A stretch of DNA of 46,197 bases, taken from positions 1 through 46,197 of the forward strand of contig QYQA01000026.1 in NCBI GenBank assembly GCA_007280285.1. Direction: 5' to 3'. A program made the translations under genes and the position numbers. Shown here piece after piece: positions 17,871-28,189 of the stretch (position 1 is the first letter of the stretch; every line of letters starts with the position of its first letter). This stretch comes from Methylococcus sp. (lineage in GTDB: Bacteria; Pseudomonadota; Gammaproteobacteria; Methylococcales; Methylococcaceae). A model generated the notes under the pieces. That model saw only the letters and a list, made by a program, of their open reading frames with translations. It was not told where the DNA came from and did not search any database.

Positions 17871-18773
17871 ATGGAGATCCTGCTCATAGGCCAGGAAGGG
17901 CAGCTGGCCTTCGAACTTGAGCGGTCCCTGGCTTGTCTTGGGTCGGTGATGGCGGTGGGACGAAAGAGCAAGATCCATATCGACCTTGAAGACCTCAACG
18001 GCGTCAGCGCCCTTATTCGCGCGATCAAACCAGACCTCATTGTGAATGCCGCTGCCTATACGGCCGTCGATAGCGCTGAATCACATCAAGATCTCGCCTA
18101 TCGCATTAATGCAGACGCCGTGGCTCAGCTGGCACAAGAGGCGAAGGGGCTTAAGATCCCCATCGTGCACTACTCCACCGATTATGTGTTTGATGGCCAA
18201 TCAAGGACCCCCTACCGCGAAGAGGACCCCACCGGCCCCTTGAGTATCTACGGCCACAGCAAACTCCAGGGTGAAATCGCCTTAAGAGAGGCGGCGATCC
18301 CGCATCTCATTTTCAGGACCGGCTGGGTCTATGGGATGAGAGGTCAAAACTTTCTTCTCACCATGCTGAGGCTCATGAGGGAAAAAGACGCCCTTTCGAT
18401 CGTCAATGACCAGCGTGGAGCCCCAACCTGGTGTCGACTGATCGCAGAAGCCACGGCCCTTGCCCTCTCGCAATGCGTGCATCAAGGCCGCATCCAACTA
18501 GGTGATCGGGCAGGAACCTATCATCTGACTGCCGGCGGCGAAACCAGTTGGTACGGTTTTGCAAAGGCCATCCGCCCGCTGGCCATCGAGAGAGGGCATC
18601 TCCCCGCGGAGTGCGCGCTGTTAAACGCCATCACCACGGCACAATACCCAACGGCGGCAAAGCGACCTCCCCATTCCGTGCTGGCCACAGAGAAATTGCA
18701 CGCGGCGTTTGGCATCAGACTTCCCACGTGGGACAAAGGGCTCGATCTTTGTCTCACTGCGAAAGCCTGTTGA
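17871..18773 (+). CDS. rfbD: dTDP-4-dehydrorhamnose reductase
   Basis: This protein of about 300 residues makes dTDP-L-rhamnose by NAD(P)H-dependent reduction. The N-terminus MEILLIGQEGQL is the Rossmann motif (the family more often has G-x-x-GQLG), NAAAYTAVDSAE follows near 60-71, then HYSTDYVFDG and the catalytic YGHSK. I prefer the ATG at 17871, which aligns with family N-termini; a GTG at 17865 overlapping the rmlC stop would add two residues. It closes the rml set; dnaE begins 10 bases later. Confidence 0.95.
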   Translation: MEILLIGQEGQLAFELERSLACLGSVMAVGRKSKIHIDLEDLNGVSALIRAIKPDLIVNAAAYTAVDSAESHQDLAYRINADAVAQLAQEAKGLKIPIVHYSTDYVFDGQSRTPYREEDPTGPLSIYGHSKLQGEIALREAAIPHLIFRTGWVYGMRGQNFLLTMLRLMREKDALSIVNDQRGAPTWCRLIAEATALALSQCVHQGRIQLGDRAGTYHLTAGGETSWYGFAKAIRPLAIERGHLPAECALLNAITTAQYPTAAKRPPHSVLATEKLHAAFGIRLPTWDKGLDLCLTAKAC

Positions 18774-18783
18774 CCGAAGACCC

Positions 18784-21700
18784 ATGGCAACCCCACGCTT
18801 TGTCCATCTCCGCCTCCATACGGAATACTCCCTCATCGATGGCCTCATTGACGTTAAAGCGTTGACCAAGGCAACGGCCGCCATGGCCGCACCGGCCGTC
18901 GCCGTCACCGACCACGTCAATCTCTTCGCCCTCGTCAAGTTCTATAGCGCCGCCCAAGCTTCTGGCATCAAACCGATTGCCGGCGCGGATGTCATGTTAT
19001 TGAACCCACACGATCAAGGCCAACCGACTGCCGCGACCCTCCTGGTTCAAAACGAGACGGGATACACCACGTTGACCCGTCTCATCTCAAGAGCCTATCG
19101 AGAAAATCAGCATCAGGGCATCCCTCAGATCATGGCCGAATGGCTGGAACATGAAAACGAGGGGCTGCTGTTCCTTTCCGGCGCTCGTCAGGGTCAGATT
19201 GGAAGGGCCCTCCTCAGCGGCAAACTGAATGAAGCCGAACGGCTGACTCAAACCTGGCTCGCCCTTTTTGGCGACCGCTTTTATCTTGACATCCAACGCA
19301 CTGGGCGCCCCCAAGAAGAAGCCTATATCGCAGGCGCCCTTCATCTGTCATTGACCTTTGGGGTGCCTCTGGTCGCCACGCATGATGTTCGCTTTTTAAC
19401 CCCCGATGAATTTGAGGCGCATGAGGCGCGCGTCTGTATCCATCAAGGACGGGTTCTCGATGATCCCAGGCGCCCTAAGGACTATACCGACCAGCAGTAC
19501 CTTAAAACCCCTGAACAAATGGAAGCGCTCTTCAAGGATCTTCCAGAGGCCCTTGAAAACACCGTCGAGATTGCTAAAAGGTGCAATCTTAAGCTCACTC
19601 TCGGTGAAAACTTTCTACCGCAATTTCCCATTCCAGAGGGAATGACGACCCACCATTATTTTGCGAAGGTCTCAAGGGAGGGGTTAGAGCAGCGCATCAA
19701 GATCCGCCCACCGGTAGGCTCAGGAAGCCCTCTTGAGCGGCTAACCGCCTATCAAGAGCGCCTTGAGCTTGAAATTGGCGTCATCAACCAGATGGGGTTT
19801 CCAGGCTACTTCCTGATTGTTGCCGACTTCATCCAGTGGGCCAAGCAACAGGGCATTCCAGTCGGTCCTGGTCGAGGATCTGGGGCCGGATCGCTGGTCG
19901 CCTACGCCCTCAAAATTACCGATCTTGACCCCATCGAATTCGAGCTTCTGTTTGAACGCTTCTTGAATCCAGAACGGGTCTCCATGCCCGACTTTGACGT
20001 CGATTTCTGTATGGAGCGTCGCGACGAAGTCATTGACTATGTGGCGCGAACCTATGGTCGCAATCGGGTCTCCCAGATCATCACCTATGGCAGTATGGCG
20101 GCCAAGGCGGTGGTCCGAGATGTCGGGCGAGTGCTCGGACATCCTTATGGCTTTGTCGATCGCATCGCAAAGCTCATTCCCTTTGAAATCGGGATGACCC
20201 TCGACAAGGCGCTGAAGGAGAGCGAGGATCTCAAAAAGCTCTACGACGCGAATGAAGAGGTGCATGCGCTCATCGATCTCGCTCAATCCCTTGAAGGCCT
20301 GACCCGAAATGCCGGAAAGCACGCCGGCGGCGTCGTCATCGCCCCCTCTGATCTCACCGACTTCAGTCCACTCTATTGTGAGCCTGGCGGCGCCAACCTC
20401 GTCACCCAGTTCGACAAGGACGATGTCGAAGCGGTGGGCCTGGTCAAATTCGATTTTCTAGGGCTGAGGACCCTGACCATTATTGACTGGGCCCTTGAAA
20501 CCATTAACCGCGAACGGGAGATTCAGGGTGAACCGCCGGTTGATATCAGTCTGATCCCGCTCAATGATGAGCCGACCTTTGAACTCCTGAGAAGCTGTCA
20601 AACCACCGCCGTCTTTCAGCTGGAATCGCGGGGCATGAAAGACCTCATCAAACGTCTGCGTCCAGATACTTTTGAAGATGTCATTGCCCTCGTCGCCCTT
20701 TTTAGACCAGGCCCCCTCCAATCCGGCATGGTCGATGACTACATCAATGTCAAACACGGAAAACAGAAGGCTGAATTTCCGCATCCGATTCTTGAACCCA
20801 TCCTCAGACCGACCAACGGCGTCATCGTCTATCAGGAACAGGTGATGAAGATCGCCCAAGACATGGCGGGCTATACCTTAGGTGGAGCCGATCTTTTGCG
20901 CCGTGCGATGGGTAAAAAGAAGCCGGAAGAAATGGCTCAGCAGCGACAGATCTTTATCGAAGGCGCCACGGGTCTTGGCATCGAAGACAAGATCTCAGGC
21001 TATATCTTCGACCTCATGGAAAAGTTCGCAGGCTATGGCTTTAATAAATCCCATTCCGCCGCCTACGCCTTGGTCTCTTATCAGACGGCCTGGCTCAAAA
21101 CCCACTTCCCATCCGCGTTCATGGCCGCGGTCCTGTCCTCTGACATGGATAAGACCGACAAAGTCGTGGTCTTCATCGAGGAATCCCGCCACATGAAGAT
21201 CGACCTTCATCCACCCGACATCAACCGCTCGGTGTTCAGGTTCACATCGCTAGAAGATCGATCCATCCAGTATGGACTGGGCGCCATCAAGGGGGTGGGT
21301 GAAAGTGCGATCAACGAGATTCTCATGGAGCGAAAGCGTCAGGGCGCGTTCAAGGGTCTCAAGGATCTGTGCCGCAGAATTGATACCAGGAAGGCAAACC
21401 GGCGGGTTCTAGAAGCTCTCATCCGGGCCGGTGCCCTCGATAGCATCGATGCCAACCGAGCCCTCCACATCGCCCAGTTGAGCGACGCCCTCAAGGCCGC
21501 TGAGCAGCATGGGGTCATGACCCAGACGGGTCAGGGTGATCTTTTTGGGCTTCATGAAGAGCCGATCATGGCGCCCTCCAAGAGCACGCCTCAAGGGGTT
21601 CCACCGTGGTCCGAGGAAGAGCGGCTGGCGCAAGAAAAGGTCACGCTGGGGCTTTATCTGACCGGACACCCCATCACGCGATTTGAGGCCGATATCGCGG

Positions 21701-22296
21701 CCTTTATCACCGATCGGTTAGGGCCTCTTGCTGAAAAGCACGATCGATCAGACGCATCAGAAACCTCTTATGGCCGCCGTCAGGAGACCAAGGTCATTGT
21801 GGCAGGTCTCGTCGTCGAGCTGCGCACTCGACAAAGCAAAACCGGCAAAAGGATGGCCTTTCTCACCCTTGATGACCGCACCGGCCGCATGGAAGTCGCC
21901 GTTTTTTCAGAAGCCCTCGCACGAAACCGCGAACACCTCATTAAAGATGCCCTGTTGGTGGTTGAAGGCAACCTAGGCTGGGATGACTTCCAGGGTCAAT
22001 TACGATTAAGTGCCGAAACACTGATGAGCATCGGGGAGGCCAGGGCTCAGTTTGCCCGGCGCCTTTTGATTCAGTGGCCAGAAGGCGATGTCGATCCCAC
22101 ACGGGTTGAAACGCTCAAGGAAGCCCTAAGGCCACACCTCGGTGGTCACTGCCCGGTCTTTATCGACGTCCGAACAAAAGGCGCCATGTCGCGTCTGCAA
22201 TTGGGTGATGATTGGCGGATACGCCCCGAGGAGCCGCTCATCTCAGTCCTCCATGAGCTTTTCGAGGCCACCAGGGTTCGCCTTCATTACCAGTAA
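18784..22296 (+). CDS. dnaE: DNA polymerase III alpha subunit DnaE
   Basis: This 1170-residue replicative polymerase subunit has the E. coli-type DnaE1 layout. The PHP domain begins FVHLRLHTEYSLIDG (about 6-20). The palm has GPGRGSGAGSLVAYAL and the catalytic PDFDVDF segment near residues 400-406. The fingers region contains the VYQEQVMKIAQDMAGY and GYGFNKSHSAAYAL stretches. An OB-fold follows near 1005-1055 (VAGLVVELRTRQSKTGKRMAF), then the C-terminal tau-binding region. The ATG at 18784 matches family starts. It lies 10 bases after rmlD, so it may be cotranscribed with the rhamnose genes; in most relatives dnaE sits in the lpxB-rnhB-accA region instead. Confidence 0.98.
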   Translation: MATPRFVHLRLHTEYSLIDGLIDVKALTKATAAMAAPAVAVTDHVNLFALVKFYSAAQASGIKPIAGADVMLLNPHDQGQPTAATLLVQNETGYTTLTRLISRAYRENQHQGIPQIMAEWLEHENEGLLFLSGARQGQIGRALLSGKLNEAERLTQTWLALFGDRFYLDIQRTGRPQEEAYIAGALHLSLTFGVPLVATHDVRFLTPDEFEAHEARVCIHQGRVLDDPRRPKDYTDQQYLKTPEQMEALFKDLPEALENTVEIAKRCNLKLTLGENFLPQFPIPEGMTTHHYFAKVSREGLEQRIKIRPPVGSGSPLERLTAYQERLELEIGVINQMGFPGYFLIVADFIQWAKQQGIPVGPGRGSGAGSLVAYALKITDLDPIEFELLFERFLNPERVSMPDFDVDFCMERRDEVIDYVARTYGRNRVSQIITYGSMAAKAVVRDVGRVLGHPYGFVDRIAKLIPFEIGMTLDKALKESEDLKKLYDANEEVHALIDLAQSLEGLTRNAGKHAGGVVIAPSDLTDFSPLYCEPGGANLVTQFDKDDVEAVGLVKFDFLGLRTLTIIDWALETINREREIQGEPPVDISLIPLNDEPTFELLRSCQTTAVFQLESRGMKDLIKRLRPDTFEDVIALVALFRPGPLQSGMVDDYINVKHGKQKAEFPHPILEPILRPTNGVIVYQEQVMKIAQDMAGYTLGGADLLRRAMGKKKPEEMAQQRQIFIEGATGLGIEDKISGYIFDLMEKFAGYGFNKSHSAAYALVSYQTAWLKTHFPSAFMAAVLSSDMDKTDKVVVFIEESRHMKIDLHPPDINRSVFRFTSLEDRSIQYGLGAIKGVGESAINEILMERKRQGAFKGLKDLCRRIDTRKANRRVLEALIRAGALDSIDANRALHIAQLSDALKAAEQHGVMTQTGQGDLFGLHEEPIMAPSKSTPQGVPPWSEEERLAQEKVTLGLYLTGHPITRFEADIAAFITDRLGPLAEKHDRSDASETSYGRRQETKVIVAGLVVELRTRQSKTGKRMAFLTLDDRTGRMEVAVFSEALARNREHLIKDALLVVEGNLGWDDFQGQLRLSAETLMSIGEARAQFARRLLIQWPEGDVDPTRVETLKEALRPHLGGHCPVFIDVRTKGAMSRLQLGDDWRIRPEEPLISVLHELFEATRVRLHYQ

Positions 22297-22314
22297 TTGG
22301 CGATGAAAGAGCCT

Positions 22315-22608
22315 CTAGCCACCGCCATCCGCCTCGCGACATTTTTTAGCCCAGGACGAGCGTCCGTAGGCATAGCCCACAAACATCCAGGTCACAAGAG
22401 CCGTTACAAAACGGAGTTTCCAGTTGCCTTCAAGGCTGAAAGGATGCCCGAAATGGGCGTACTGGAAGACCCCAAGGGAAAAGCACAGCATGAACCCGCC
22501 CCATCTCAAAACACCATGAGACCAAATATAGGCGTTTCTGCCGCGGGCACGAATCGCTGCCCATTCGGCGTCAGGACCGCCTGAGTCTGAGGCTCTCTGA
22601 ACGGTCAT
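22315..22608 (-). CDS. small membrane protein encoded after ugd (unrecognised)
   Basis: This 97-residue protein starts in an ATGA overlap with the ugd stop, which supports real translation. I do not recognise a family. The N-terminal half (residues 1-33) is polar and includes [19 protein letters not shown]. Two hydrophobic segments follow: [19 protein letters not shown] at about 36-54 and [16 protein letters not shown] at about 67-82. The C-terminus is charged ([10 protein letters not shown]). The topology would be two membrane helices in the inner membrane. It converges on dnaE with an 18-base gap. A role with Ugd in polysaccharide assembly is possible only from position. Confidence 0.65.
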   Translation of the reverse strand: MTVQRASDSGGPDAEWAAIRARGRNAYIWSHGVLRWGGFMLCFSLGVFQYAHFGHPFSLEGNWKLRFVTALVTWMFVGYAYGRSSWAKKCREADGGG

Positions 22609-23954
22609 CCCTCTGCTGGAATCATGACGGAGTCGCCCCGGCCAATACCGAAATATTGAAAGCCCATCGCTTTGAGGGACACCGGATCATAGAGATTGCG
22701 GCCATCAAAGATGGCAGGATAGGTGAGCGTCGCCTTGATAAGATCAAAATCGGGGCTCCGAAAGACATTCCATTCGGTCACAATCACGAGAGCGTCCGCC
22801 CCTTGCAGCGCCTCTTCAGCCCCCTTGACCAACTGGAGTTTGGGCTGATCGCCGAATATTCGCCGAGCCTCCTCCATCGCAACAGGATCAAAGGCCCTGA
22901 CCTTCGCCCCCTTGCCGAGGAGCTGCTCAATCAACGTCCGGCTGGAGGCCTCGCGCATGTCATCGGTATTCGGCTTGAACGCCAAGCCCCAGATGGCAAA
23001 GGTTTTTCCTTCAAGAGCCCCATTGAAATAATCAACAATTTTTTCAAAGAGCCTGAGTTTTTGGCGTTGATTGACGTCTTCCACCGCTTTTAGAAGTTGC
23101 GCGGAATATTGAACATCACGCGCCGTTCGCTCTAACGCCTTGACGTCTTTCGGGAAACAGGACCCCCCATAGCCACAACCAGGGTAAATAAAGTGATAGC
23201 CGATCCTTGGATCAGAACCAATGCCCACCCGCACTTTTTCGATATCGGCACCCAAGCGTTCTGCAAGGTTCGCCAGTTCATTCATAAAGCTGATCTTCGT
23301 TGCCAGCATGGCATTGGCGGCATATTTGGTGAGTTCTGCTGAACGGATATCCATGCACACCAGACGATCATGATTGCGGTTAAAGGGGGCGTACAGCGCT
23401 CTTAAGAGTTCGGTCGTCCTTGGATTATCGGTGCCAATCACGATACGATCGGGTTTCATGAAATCTTCAATCGCCGCGCCTTCCTTCAGAAACTCAGGAT
23501 TAGAAACGACATCGAATTCCATTTTGGCCTGACGATCAGACAACGCGGCTTCAATCGTTAAGCGGACTCGATCTGCGGTCCCGACGGGGACCGTCGATTT
23601 ATTAACGACAATCCGGTAGTCGTTCATTCTTTCGCCAATACTCCGAGCGACCGCCGTCACATACTGAAGATCGGCTGAGCCATCTTCATCCGGTGGTGTC
23701 CCAACCGCAATGAATTGAAACAGGCCATGGCGAACCCCTTCATCGATGTCCGTCGTGAAATGAAGGCGACCCGCCTCCCGGTTGCCGGCGATCATCAGAT
23801 CAAGGCCCGGTTCGTGAATAGGGATTTCGCCCCGGTTCAAACGATCGATCTTCGCCTGATCGATATCGATACACACCACATCATTACCGACTTCGGCAAG
23901 ACAAGCGCCGGTCACCAGGCCCACATAGCCGGATCCAAAAATCGTGACTTTCAT
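22605..23954 (-). CDS. ugd: UDP-glucose 6-dehydrogenase
   Basis: This 449-residue enzyme oxidises UDP-glucose to UDP-glucuronate, a precursor of acidic exopolysaccharides and lipid A modifications. The N-terminal Rossmann motif is [17 protein letters not shown] (about 5-21), [12 protein letters not shown] follows, and the catalytic Cys lies in [14 protein letters not shown] near residue 262. The [20 protein letters not shown] segment belongs to the C-terminal UDP-binding domain. The length matches the bacterial Ugd class. It follows metZ with a 38-base gap and overlaps the small membrane gene (ATGA). Confidence 0.97.
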   Translation of the reverse strand: MKVTIFGSGYVGLVTGACLAEVGNDVVCIDIDQAKIDRLNRGEIPIHEPGLDLMIAGNREAGRLHFTTDIDEGVRHGLFQFIAVGTPPDEDGSADLQYVTAVARSIGERMNDYRIVVNKSTVPVGTADRVRLTIEAALSDRQAKMEFDVVSNPEFLKEGAAIEDFMKPDRIVIGTDNPRTTELLRALYAPFNRNHDRLVCMDIRSAELTKYAANAMLATKISFMNELANLAERLGADIEKVRVGIGSDPRIGYHFIYPGCGYGGSCFPKDVKALERTARDVQYSAQLLKAVEDVNQRQKLRLFEKIVDYFNGALEGKTFAIWGLAFKPNTDDMREASSRTLIEQLLGKGAKVRAFDPVAMEEARRIFGDQPKLQLVKGAEEALQGADALVIVTEWNVFRSPDFDLIKATLTYPAIFDGRNLYDPVSLKAMGFQYFGIGRGDSVMIPAEG

Positions 23955-23992
23955 AACTTCTTATTGTTGATTAAAACCCGTTGCCGTGGGGC

Positions 23993-25180
23993 TTAGTGCC
24001 CAAGTCCACGCAACAAATCATGTTTAATATCGTCAATGTGCTCAAGACCGACCGCGACCCGAACCAGGCCTTCCGTAATTCCTGCGGCCTGCCGCTCTTC
24101 TTCGGTGAGACGGCCATGGGTGGTGGTTGCAGGGTGCGTAATGGTGGTTTTAACGTCACCCAAATTGGCCGTGATGGAAAGCATCTTGGTGTGATCAATC
24201 ATGGCCCACGCTCCCTCCCGTCCACCGTCCACCTCAAAGCTGACGATACCCCCGCCTGATGATTGCTGACGCCTTGCCAAAACGACCTGAGGGTGGCTCT
24301 CAAGCCCCGGATAATAGACTTTTTGGACAAAAGATTGCTCTTCAAGCCATTCTGCCAGTTTTTGGGCGTTCTCGCTGTGCGCACGCATCCTCAGGTTCAA
24401 CGTTTCAAGCCCTTTCAGAAAAACCCAGGCGTTAAAGGGGCTCATGGCAGGACCTCCGGTTCTTAGGAAGGGGTAAATCCCTTTTTCCAAGACTTCATGA
24501 CTGCCGACCAAGGCGCCACCCACACAGCGTCCTTGCCCATCGAGGTATTTGGTGGCCGAATGAATGATGAGGTCGGCCCCCATCTCCAAAGGTCGCTGCA
24601 GTGCCGGCGTACAAAAGCAGTTATCGACGGCGAGGAGAGCCCCATGATCATGAGCTAGGGTCGCCAACTGCCGGATATCGGCCATCTCGGTCAGGGGATT
24701 CGAGGGAGTTTCAAGGACCAGGAGCTTTGTATGAGGCTGCATGGCCTTCTCCCAGGCCGATAAATCCGTCAGCTTGACGAAGGTCGTCTCCACCCCAAAC
24801 TTCCCGAGGAAGTTCTGAAACAGGAGGACGGTATTGCCAAAAACGCTCCTTGAGCAGACCACATGATCGCCGGCTTTAAGCAGACCAAAGGCCATGCTGG
24901 CTATCGCCGCCATCCCAGAAGCCATGGCCAGACAACGCTCGCCCCCTTCAAGCGCGGCTAAACGTTCCTCAAAGGTCCTGTCCGTCGGGTTGGTGAACCT
25001 TGAATAGATATTGCCGGGGATTTTTCCAGAGAACTTGAGTGAAGCTTCCTCGGCACTTTGAAAGACATAGCTCGAGGTCGGGAAAATCGGCTCAGCGTGT
25101 TCCCCTTCAGGCGTCCTATGCTGTCCGGCCCGAATCGCTCTCGTTTCAGGGTGATAATCGCCCCATTCAATCTCGTCCAT
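23993..25180 (-). CDS. metZ: O-succinylhomoserine sulfhydrylase
   Basis: This 395-residue PLP enzyme makes homocysteine directly from O-succinylhomoserine and sulfide, bypassing cystathionine. It belongs to the Cys/Met metabolism family: YSRFTNPTDRTFEERLAALEGG (split across the N-terminal third), ASGMAAI, and the PLP lysine in HSATKYLDGQGR near residue 210. The MetZ assignment rests on sequence type and on position after purF, as in Pseudomonas; MetB/MetY activity cannot be excluded from sequence alone. It is 12 bases from purF, so the two are cotranscribed. Confidence 0.93.
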   Translation of the reverse strand: MDEIEWGDYHPETRAIRAGQHRTPEGEHAEPIFPTSSYVFQSAEEASLKFSGKIPGNIYSRFTNPTDRTFEERLAALEGGERCLAMASGMAAIASMAFGLLKAGDHVVCSRSVFGNTVLLFQNFLGKFGVETTFVKLTDLSAWEKAMQPHTKLLVLETPSNPLTEMADIRQLATLAHDHGALLAVDNCFCTPALQRPLEMGADLIIHSATKYLDGQGRCVGGALVGSHEVLEKGIYPFLRTGGPAMSPFNAWVFLKGLETLNLRMRAHSENAQKLAEWLEEQSFVQKVYYPGLESHPQVVLARRQQSSGGGIVSFEVDGGREGAWAMIDHTKMLSITANLGDVKTTITHPATTTHGRLTEEERQAAGITEGLVRVAVGLEHIDDIKHDLLRGLGH

Positions 25181-25192
25181 GGCTGCCGTTCC

Positions 25193-26701
25193 TTATCCCG
25201 CGTTGTGAAGTCCAATGGTGCTGTCAGAACCTTCTCGGTTTAACTTGGCCCGATCATTTCGGTGGTCACTCAAGCGATCGAGATAAGCCTGATTCACATC
25301 GCCGGTGACATAGTGTCCATCAAAACAAGACGTATCGAACTGCTTAATATCTGGATTGCCTCGCTGGACCGCAGCAATCAAGTCATTCAGATCCTGATAG
25401 ATCAGCCAATCACATCCCAAGGCCTTCTCGATCTCGGCCTCAGTGCGGTCATGGGCAATCAGTTCCTCGGCGGCCGGCATGTCGATTCCGTAAACATTAG
25501 GGTAACGGACCGGTGGCGCGGCCGATGCGAAATAGACCTTGTTGGCACCCGCCTCACGGGCCATTTGGATGATCTGCTCGGAGGTCGTTCCGCGAACAAT
25601 GGAATCATCAACCAACAGCACATTGCGTCCCTTAAACTCCATACCGATGGCATTGAGCTTTTGGCGAACCGATTTTTTCCTTAAAAGTTGTCCGGGCATG
25701 ATGAAGGTCCGGCCGATATACCGATTCTTGATGAAGCCTTCCCGAAATTTAATACCCAATTTGTTGGCGAGCTGGAGGGCCGAGGTCCGGCTGGTATCAG
25801 GAATCGGGATGATGACATCAATGTCATGATCGGGTCTTAACTTCTGGATCTTGTCGGCCAGCTTATCGCCCATGCGCCGGCGCGCCTTGTAAACCGATAT
25901 ATTGTCAAGAATCGAATCGGGCCGGGCAAAATAAACGTACTCAAAGATGCAGGGCGACAGGCTGGTGTTCTTCGCGCACTGCTGATGATGGAGGGTCCCG
26001 TTGCGCTCAATGAAAATGGCTTCGCCAGGAGCGACATTGCGGACGGTGGTGAACCCAAGGACATCAAGCGCCACACTTTCCGAAGCGAACATGTAATCGG
26101 TGCCCTGATCGGTCTTCCTCTCGCCATAGACTAAGGGCCGAATCCCGTGGGGGTCGCGGAAAGCGAGAACCCCAAAACCGGTGATCATCGCCACCACAGA
26201 ATAAGCCCCCCGGCAGCGCTCATGGACGGCTGAAACGGCCCTAAAAACATCACTCGCGGTGATTCGAAGCTTGCCAATCTCATGCAATTCGTGGGCAAAA
26301 ACATTCAATAGGACCTCAGAATCTGAATCCGTATTGAGATGCCGCTGGTCCTGCAAGAAGAGCTCCTGCTTGAGTGTCTCGGCATTGGTCAGATTACCGT
26401 TGTGGGCTAGTGTGATGCCGTAGGGTGAATTGACGTAAAAAGGTTGCGCCTCTGCCGTGCTGATACAGCCGGCGGTGGGGTAACGAACATGGGCAATCCC
26501 CATGCAGCCTCGAAGGTTCACCATGTGACGGGTGTGAAAGACATCCCGAACCAGGCCACTGCCTTTTCTCAAATTAAATCGGTCCCCATCGCAGGTCACA
26601 ATGCCCGCGGCGTCCTGGCCCCGGTGTTGAAGAACGGTCAGGGCCTCATAAAGCTCCTGATTGACATCCTCTGAAGAGACAATCCCTGCAATACCACACA
26701 T
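25193..26701 (-). CDS. purF: amidophosphoribosyltransferase
   Basis: This 502-residue enzyme commits PRPP to purine synthesis by transferring the glutamine amide to form phosphoribosylamine. The N-terminal nucleophile is Cys2 (MCGIAGIV) with no propeptide, as in the E. coli type without an iron-sulfur cluster. The glutaminase domain has HVRYPTAG and [11 protein letters not shown]; the PRPP loop is [14 protein letters not shown] near 365-378. cvpA is 20 bases upstream and metZ 12 bases downstream, a conserved gammaproteobacterial order. Confidence 0.97.
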   Translation of the reverse strand: MCGIAGIVSSEDVNQELYEALTVLQHRGQDAAGIVTCDGDRFNLRKGSGLVRDVFHTRHMVNLRGCMGIAHVRYPTAGCISTAEAQPFYVNSPYGITLAHNGNLTNAETLKQELFLQDQRHLNTDSDSEVLLNVFAHELHEIGKLRITASDVFRAVSAVHERCRGAYSVVAMITGFGVLAFRDPHGIRPLVYGERKTDQGTDYMFASESVALDVLGFTTVRNVAPGEAIFIERNGTLHHQQCAKNTSLSPCIFEYVYFARPDSILDNISVYKARRRMGDKLADKIQKLRPDHDIDVIIPIPDTSRTSALQLANKLGIKFREGFIKNRYIGRTFIMPGQLLRKKSVRQKLNAIGMEFKGRNVLLVDDSIVRGTTSEQIIQMAREAGANKVYFASAAPPVRYPNVYGIDMPAAEELIAHDRTEAEIEKALGCDWLIYQDLNDLIAAVQRGNPDIKQFDTSCFDGHYVTGDVNQAYLDRLSDHRNDRAKLNREGSDSTIGLHNAG

Positions 26702-26721
26702 ATCAATAGCGGCTCTTTGGT

Positions 26722-27234
26722 TCAGTGAGAAGAAGATCGTTGTTCAAGTTTGGGGACGAATCCAGGGGGAAGATGGGATTCGAGCCACAGTGCCATGCTC
26801 TGGAACAGGGGTATCAGCTGTGATGACTGCCAAAGCGGCTCCTTAGGGAGCGGGGTCGTCCGAGCGAGGAAAACCAATACGGTGATCAAAAGAGCACCCC
26901 GTGCGATGCCAAAAAGGAGGCCCGCGAGCCGATCAATGCCTGAAAGCCCGGTCGATTCGAGAAGTCTTGTCAGTAAGAACCCGAGCATCCCGGCGAGGAC
27001 CAAGGTCAGGATAAAGAGCAGGCCAAAGGCTGCTGCAACCCTTGCCGTCGGTGAAGGAAGGATGGATTCAAGAGAAACCGCCAGCGCCGGACTAAAACGA
27101 ATCCCTGCCCAGATCGCAAGGCCCCAGGCCATCAACGACACCACTTCCTTCACCAGCCCTCTGAAGAGCCCGACGAGACCCGATATTCCCATCACGGCGA
27201 TCATGACCACATCGACCCAATTAAACGGGATCAT
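26722..27234 (-). CDS. cvpA: CvpA family inner-membrane protein
   Basis: This 170-residue protein has four predicted membrane helices, beginning with [18 protein letters not shown], and the family's [21 protein letters not shown] segment at about 22-42. CvpA is required for colicin V production in E. coli and contributes to envelope stress tolerance elsewhere; its molecular activity is not defined. It precedes purF by 20 bases. The C-terminal region ([20 protein letters not shown]) is polar and presumably soluble. Confidence 0.93.
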   Translation of the reverse strand: MIPFNWVDVVMIAVMGISGLVGLFRGLVKEVVSLMAWGLAIWAGIRFSPALAVSLESILPSPTARVAAAFGLLFILTLVLAGMLGFLLTRLLESTGLSGIDRLAGLLFGIARGALLITVLVFLARTTPLPKEPLWQSSQLIPLFQSMALWLESHLPPGFVPKLEQRSSSH

Positions 27235-27283
27235 CAGCGCTGTATTCCCTGGTTTTTGATGCCTCGACGAGGCGTCAAGCGAT

Positions 27284-28189
27284 TCAATGGGTCTGCAGGA
27301 TCATTCCCTTGACGCCATCTTGTTCCGACAGTTGCTTTTGGACTTGCTCGGCCTTTTGATGGTCAAATCCTGGGCCGACGGTCACCCGGTAGATCTTACC
27401 GGTCGAGGTCTCGATCGTCTGGACCTTCACCGGAAGATTCCGCTTTTTAATTTTCTCAGCCAGGTTGCGCGCATTATTTTCATCACTGAAGGTTCCCGCC
27501 TGAACAATATAGGCCGTGGGATGACTGACCACCGGTGGGCTCGTGATCGCCACCGATGATTTCTTGACCGGATCTTGGGCGGGGGAAACGGCCTTCTTGG
27601 GTGCTTTGGCCCCTGCTTCAGGCGGATGCGGCGTCGGTTTACTCGCTTCTGCAGGATCAGCCTTCTTGACCGCTGGCTTCTCACGATCAGTCGCCGAGGA
27701 TGATTTGGGCTTGCCGACCGTCGCTGCATGGTCGCTGGCAAGGGCCGGGGCTTTTAGTGCTGAAGGTTTCGATGTCTTGTTCCCCTCAGGAGCGCTCGTT
27801 CCCGCTGGAGACACCCGCGGCAGGGGCTTCAAAGGGGTGACGGGTTCTTCATCGGCTTCCGCGGGGGGCGGCATGTCCTTGGGGATGACCGGCTCCACCT
27901 TCAAGGCCTTGGCCGGGGCTTCATCGGTCAAAGGCACCATCTCATATTTTCTTTTCTTGGCGGCTTGAGGAGGCGCCTGGGTGGGAAGTCCTGGATCCGT
28001 TGGATCAGCCACAGCGGCTCCCGATGACTCAACCGCACCAGGAAGCGCCAGCGATTGCGGCATCATCGCTTCAGGTAAGGCCTCCCCTTTCTCGGCGCCC
28101 TTATCTTCAAAAAAGTAAGGAACAATCACAATGAGAAGGAGCGATACGATAGCTGCACCGATGAGTCGTCTCTTCAAGTCTTCATCCAT
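27284..28189 (-). CDS. dedD: SPOR-domain protein DedD
   Basis: This 301-residue bitopic protein has one membrane helix (LIGAAIVSLLLIVIVPYFF, about 9-27), a long Pro/Ala/Lys-rich linker of about 195 residues, and a C-terminal SPOR domain (about 222-301, AYIVQAGTFSDENNARNLAEK to MILQTH). SPOR domains bind septal peptidoglycan stripped of stem peptides, and DedD supports cell division. The linker is typical in composition. The ATG overlaps the folC stop as TAATG. Position between folC and cvpA matches E. coli and Pseudomonas. Confidence 0.94.
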   Translation of the reverse strand: MDEDLKRRLIGAAIVSLLLIVIVPYFFEDKGAEKGEALPEAMMPQSLALPGAVESSGAAVADPTDPGLPTQAPPQAAKKRKYEMVPLTDEAPAKALKVEPVIPKDMPPPAEADEEPVTPLKPLPRVSPAGTSAPEGNKTSKPSALKAPALASDHAATVGKPKSSSATDREKPAVKKADPAEASKPTPHPPEAGAKAPKKAVSPAQDPVKKSSVAITSPPVVSHPTAYIVQAGTFSDENNARNLAEKIKKRNLPVKVQTIETSTGKIYRVTVGPGFDHQKAEQVQKQLSEQDGVKGMILQTH

